Positions 33,820 through 36,424 of a stretch of DNA of 36,424 bases are shown in pieces. Under the pieces are notes generated by a model. It was not told the DNA's origin. It saw only the letters and a list, made by a program, of their open reading frames with translations, and made no database searches. This DNA is from Laceyella sediminis (GTDB lineage Bacteria; Bacillota; Bacilli; Thermoactinomycetales; Thermoactinomycetaceae). The stretch is taken from NCBI RefSeq assembly GCF_003003125.1, contig NZ_PVTZ01000019.1, positions 1-36,424 on the forward strand. Reading direction: 5' to 3'. Both the position numbers and the translations under genes were made by a program. Every line of letters starts with the position of its first letter. The stretch's first letter is position 1.

Positions 33820-34134
33820 ATGATGCGAAACATGAATCAAATGATGAAACAAGTAAAAAAAATGCAACAGGAAATGGCCAAAGCGCAACAGGAACTGGAG
33901 CATAAAGAAGTTACCGGCACTGCAGGCGGCGGTGTGGTCAAAGTGACCATGAACGGGCACAAACAGTTGCGGGGGATTGAAATCGCGCCGGAAGTGGTTG
34001 ATCCCGATGACGTGGAAATGTTGCAAGATCTTATTACGGCCGCTTTTAATGATGCGATGAAGCAAGCCGACGAGTTGTTGGCGAAAGACCTGGGTAAGTT
34101 TACTGGTGGAATGAACATTCCCGGACTGTTTTAG
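33820..34134 (+). CDS. Nucleoid-associated protein, YbaB/EbfC family
   Basis: A 104-residue DNA-binding protein. It has the N-terminal helix [20 protein letters not shown], the beta region [20 protein letters not shown] and the C-terminal helix [20 protein letters not shown] with the MNIPGLF end typical of the family. It forms dimers that coat and bridge DNA. GGGAGG precedes two adjacent ATG codons; the first (33820) is used here. It sits 19 nt after dnaX and 22 nt before recR, the conserved order in nearly all bacteria. Confidence 0.96.
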   Translation: MMRNMNQMMKQVKKMQQEMAKAQQELEHKEVTGTAGGGVVKVTMNGHKQLRGIEIAPEVVDPDDVEMLQDLITAAFNDAMKQADELLAKDLGKFTGGMNIPGLF

Positions 34135-34156
34135 TAAAAGCTAGGGGTGGCGAACG

Positions 34157-34753
34157 TTGTATGTGCCTGAACCGATATCAAAACTGATCGAAGGATTCAT
34201 GCGGTTGCCGGGGATTGGTCCCAAAACGGCGCAAAGATTGGCGTTTTACGTATTGACGATGGAAGAGGACGATGTGCTGGATTTGGCCAAAGCCTTGGTT
34301 CGGGCCAAACGCGATCTGCATACTTGTTCGGTATGCGGAAATATTACTGATCATGACCCATGCTATATATGTTCGGATAAACAGCGGGATCGGTCGGTCA
34401 TTTGCGTGGTTCAGGACACCAAAGATTTGATGGCGATGGAACGCACGCGTGAGTTCAACGGGATGTACCATGTGTTGCATGGAGCGATTTCCCCGATTGA
34501 GGGAATCGGGCCCGAAGAATTGAAAATTCCTGAGTTGTTGAAGCGCTTGGAAGATGACAACGTGCAGGAATTGATCTTGGCGACCAACCCCAATATCGAG
34601 GGGGAAGCCACGGCCATGTACTTATCGCGACTGATTAAGCCGTTTGGTTTGAAAGTGACGCGAATCGCGCATGGGTTGCCGGTTGGCGGCGATTTGGAGT
34701 ATGCAGATGAAGTGACTCTGACTAAAGCTTTGGAAGGACGGCGTGAGGTTTAA
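34157..34753 (+). CDS. recR: Recombination protein RecR
   Basis: A 198-residue protein of standard length that helps RecO load RecA at single-strand gaps. It has the helix-hairpin-helix [20 protein letters not shown], the zinc site [18 protein letters not shown] and the Toprim domain ([33 protein letters not shown]). The Walker-like end [20 protein letters not shown] is also typical. The start is TTG, as [11 protein letters not shown] is the family N-terminus, with GGGGTGG upstream. Confidence 0.98.
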   Translation: MYVPEPISKLIEGFMRLPGIGPKTAQRLAFYVLTMEEDDVLDLAKALVRAKRDLHTCSVCGNITDHDPCYICSDKQRDRSVICVVQDTKDLMAMERTREFNGMYHVLHGAISPIEGIGPEELKIPELLKRLEDDNVQELILATNPNIEGEATAMYLSRLIKPFGLKVTRIAHGLPVGGDLEYADEVTLTKALEGRREV

Positions 34754-34776
34754 TCTGACAAGCCGGTGCATATAGT

Positions 34777-34820
34777 AGAGCGACACTCTTTTTCAAAAAA
34801 AGGGGGTCGCTCTTATTTTG
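34777..34820 (+). terminator. Terminator after recR
   Basis: AGAGCGAC pairs with GTCGCTCT; an inner TTTTT/AAAAA stem extends it. T-rich sequence (TATTTTG) follows. It ends the dnaX-ybaB-recR operon. Confidence 0.75.
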
Positions 34821-34842
34821 TTAAAAAGCGGGTGAATAGTGA

Positions 34843-35832
34843 TTGAGTGAGATGATAAGACCGGGTTGGAGGCGATTAAACCAACTTCGTCAAGGAGCGG
34901 CCTGGCTGTTATGCGCTGCGTTTTTTCTCATGGTTCCTCTTGAATTTTCATTGCTGGATTGGCAGCGGACGCCGCACGGTACGTGGTTGATTGCACCGGT
35001 GGAAAATCTTTCCGCCGGGCAGATGGCGGTGCTTGCGGTGTGGGGGATCATTTTGATGGCTGGGAGCATGGTGTTTGTGTTGTGCGGCTGTTTGCTTCGT
35101 TTTTCCCAAGAGCGGAGGTTGCTGGGATCAGAGCTTGAAGCGAGGGATATTGTTTATTTTACGGCGTGGGTGCAAACCTTTCAGATCGCCTTGCCCCTGT
35201 TGCTTGTTTTGTTGCCCGAACAGGGGGAGACGGAAGCTTTGTCATTGTTGGCATCGTATTTTCCATTCATGTGGATATGTTTGGTATCAATATTTTTATT
35301 ACGGGGTAAATGGCGACAGATCGATTGTGTCTCCGTGGATGCCGCCTTTTGGGTAAAGGTTCCGTTGGTCATTGTCGGATTGTATCTGTTTTTTGTGTTG
35401 GTGGTTGACCGCCATTTGACAGAATGGTTTGCTGATCTCTGCTCATTGGAACTGTCCTCGTGGCGTGAAGAGAGCATCAGCCGTGGCATAGAACAGGCGG
35501 GTCAATCTCATCCCGTCTTACTGCTTTTGCAGTGGATAACGATCGGGTTTATCGGGCCGATCGCGGAGGAAATCCTGTTTCGCGGGTATTTGCAGGGATG
35601 GCTGACCAAACATGTCGGTGCAGTTGCGGGAGTGGGGGCGTCGGCGATGTTGTTTGCACTGTTCCACATTGATGTACCACTATTTCCGGCGTTGTTTTTG
35701 TTGGGTGTGGTCATGGGTTGGCTCAGAGTGTGGACAAAAACCTTGTGGGCGCCGATCATGTTTCACTGCCTCAACAATGCTGTTGCAACCTGGGTTGATA
35801 TATCAGGTAGCATAAGCTGGGGATATTTTTGA
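34843..35832 (+). CDS. CPBP-family intramembrane metalloprotease
   Basis: A 329-residue membrane protein with about eight helices. The conserved motifs of the CAAX/CPBP protease family are near the end: EEILFRGYLQGW with Glu242-Glu243, FALFHID with His275, and HCLNNAVATW with His308 and Asn312. These line the active site in the membrane. Members process prenylated or bacteriocin-like proteins, or have unknown targets; none is suggested by the neighbours. Start is TTG at 34843 with a weak GGGTGA site; ATG at 34852 is an alternative. It occupies the slot where B. subtilis has yaaL. It may share a transcript with bofA, 54 nt downstream. Confidence 0.9.
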   Translation: MSEMIRPGWRRLNQLRQGAAWLLCAAFFLMVPLEFSLLDWQRTPHGTWLIAPVENLSAGQMAVLAVWGIILMAGSMVFVLCGCLLRFSQERRLLGSELEARDIVYFTAWVQTFQIALPLLLVLLPEQGETEALSLLASYFPFMWICLVSIFLLRGKWRQIDCVSVDAAFWVKVPLVIVGLYLFFVLVVDRHLTEWFADLCSLELSSWREESISRGIEQAGQSHPVLLLLQWITIGFIGPIAEEILFRGYLQGWLTKHVGAVAGVGASAMLFALFHIDVPLFPALFLLGVVMGWLRVWTKTLWAPIMFHCLNNAVATWVDISGSISWGYF

Positions 35833-35886
35833 AGATTGGGGCATAGATTGGAATTGTAGCTTGTCCATTTAAAAGGAGGGAAGAGA

Positions 35887-36159
35887 ATGATGGAAATCAA
35901 GTGGTGGGTATTTGCGTTGGTTGGGGCCGTGGTGGTGTTCATGGTGATTAACCGCTCGGTCACTCAGCCTTTGTACTGGATATGGCAGGGCTTTTTATAT
36001 TCGGCCATTGGGGGATTGGTGTTGTTTTTAATCAACTTGGTTGGACAGTACGTTCATTTCCACATTCCTATTAATCCGGTAACGGCCATTGTGGCGGGAA
36101 TGCTAGGAGCGCCAGGGGTTTTGTATTTGTTGGCGGTTAAATTGTTTTTTGTAGCTTAA
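35887..36159 (+). CDS. bofA: Pro-sigma-K processing inhibitor BofA
   Basis: A 90-residue membrane protein with two or three helices (WWVFALVGAVVVFMVINR; GLVLFLINLVGQYVHFHIPI; GMLGAPGVLYLLAVKLFFV). The ending with INPVTAIVAGMLGAPGVLYL is the conserved BofA signature. In B. subtilis BofA sits in the outer forespore membrane and holds the SpoIVFB protease inactive until the forespore signals, delaying pro-sigma-K cleavage. AAAGGAGGG precedes two consecutive ATG codons. It is the gene before the rRNA operon, as in B. subtilis. Its expression during sporulation should be through a mother-cell sigma factor, but I did not see a clear promoter. Confidence 0.95.
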   Translation: MMEIKWWVFALVGAVVVFMVINRSVTQPLYWIWQGFLYSAIGGLVLFLINLVGQYVHFHIPINPVTAIVAGMLGAPGVLYLLAVKLFFVA

Positions 36160-36178
36160 ATAAAATTGAAAAAAAGTG

Positions 36179-36207
36179 TTGACTCATGTTTGAAATGATG
36201 TTAGTAT
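36179..36207 (+). promoter_or_regulatory. rRNA operon promoter
   Basis: TTGACT and TAGTAT are separated by 17 nt, with an A+T-rich stretch upstream. It lies about 130 nt before the 16S rRNA. Confidence 0.75.
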
Positions 36208-36250
36208 CATATTTGTCGCCACGAACGGCGGCACAACAATGTAAAGTAGC

Positions 36251-36337
36251 GTTCCTTGAAAACTAAAGAGTGACAACGTGACCTGTCAATTCATTGAGCA
36301 TAGACTCAAACCTCAGTTTCACATGTTGGTGTGAAAC
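36251..36337 (+). promoter_or_regulatory. rRNA leader with boxA and processing stem
   Basis: GTTCCTTGAAAACT (36251-36264) is the boxA-type antitermination site recognised by NusB/NusE, as found before 16S genes in Bacillales. A stem follows at 36316-36337 (GTTTCACA against TGTGAAAC). It probably belongs to 5' processing of 16S. Confidence 0.65.
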
Positions 36338-36338
36338 C

Positions 36339-36424
<86 letters not shown>

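Noticed and set aside
33021-33833. 270-codon open frame on minus inside dnaX
   Set aside because: Antisense shadow of dnaX, with no ribosome site or family features.

Overview
The window looks like chromosomal DNA of a spore-forming, Gram-positive member of the Bacillales. The right end has the conserved block SRP RNA - dnaX - ybaB - recR - bofA - rRNA operon, and bofA (control of pro-sigma-K processing) implies endospore formation. The large Bacillus-type SRP RNA and the start of the 16S rRNA fit the same group. The general gene style (TTG/GTG starts, strong GGAGG sites, moderate GC) suggests a Thermoactinomycetaceae-like thermophile, but the family assignment is an inference.

Left end (1-4.6 kb) is an accessory, visibly more A+T-rich region. 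It starts with what look like phage lysis-module remnants: the last codons of a small protein, then an endolysin-type amidase N-terminus joined in frame to the C-terminus of an asparagine-synthetase-like enzyme. A subtilisin-like protease follows, then a polymorphic toxin with a Flp/Tad-type prepilin signal and a C-terminal AHH nuclease, and then its probable immunity protein. A 134-bp inverted-repeat element (MITE-like) sits between toxin and immunity genes and supplies the last residues and stop codon of the toxin.

Middle (4.6-18 kb): a small DUF1259 protein, a DUF1036 protein (-), a large RND exporter of the SwrC type with an unusual ~135-residue insert (-), a lipoprotein with an amidase_6 domain, a single-pass proline-rich protein (-), a CarD-type RNA polymerase regulator, a cold-shock protein (-), a secreted glycerophosphodiester phosphodiesterase, and a MarR - HlyD - HlyD - EmrB/QacA efflux operon.

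18-30 kb: a two-component system (-) with an unusually membrane-rich kinase, a secreted clostripain-type (C11) protease in the opposite direction, the threonine genes thrC-thrB (-), a cluster of DnaA boxes in the divergent thrC/HD-hydrolase gap, a YpgQ-like HD hydrolase with a membrane-anchored partner, a 44-residue acidic protein (-), an ArsB/NhaD-type permease preceded by a perfect 18-bp hairpin, and a small two-CxxC protein.

30-36.4 kb: SRP RNA, a soluble PAS histidine kinase of the sporulation-kinase type inserted between SRP RNA and dnaX, the dnaX-ybaB-recR recombination/replication operon, a CPBP intramembrane protease, bofA, and an rRNA promoter, leader and the first ~86 nt of 16S rRNA, cut by the window edge. 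No tRNA genes or CRISPR arrays were seen.
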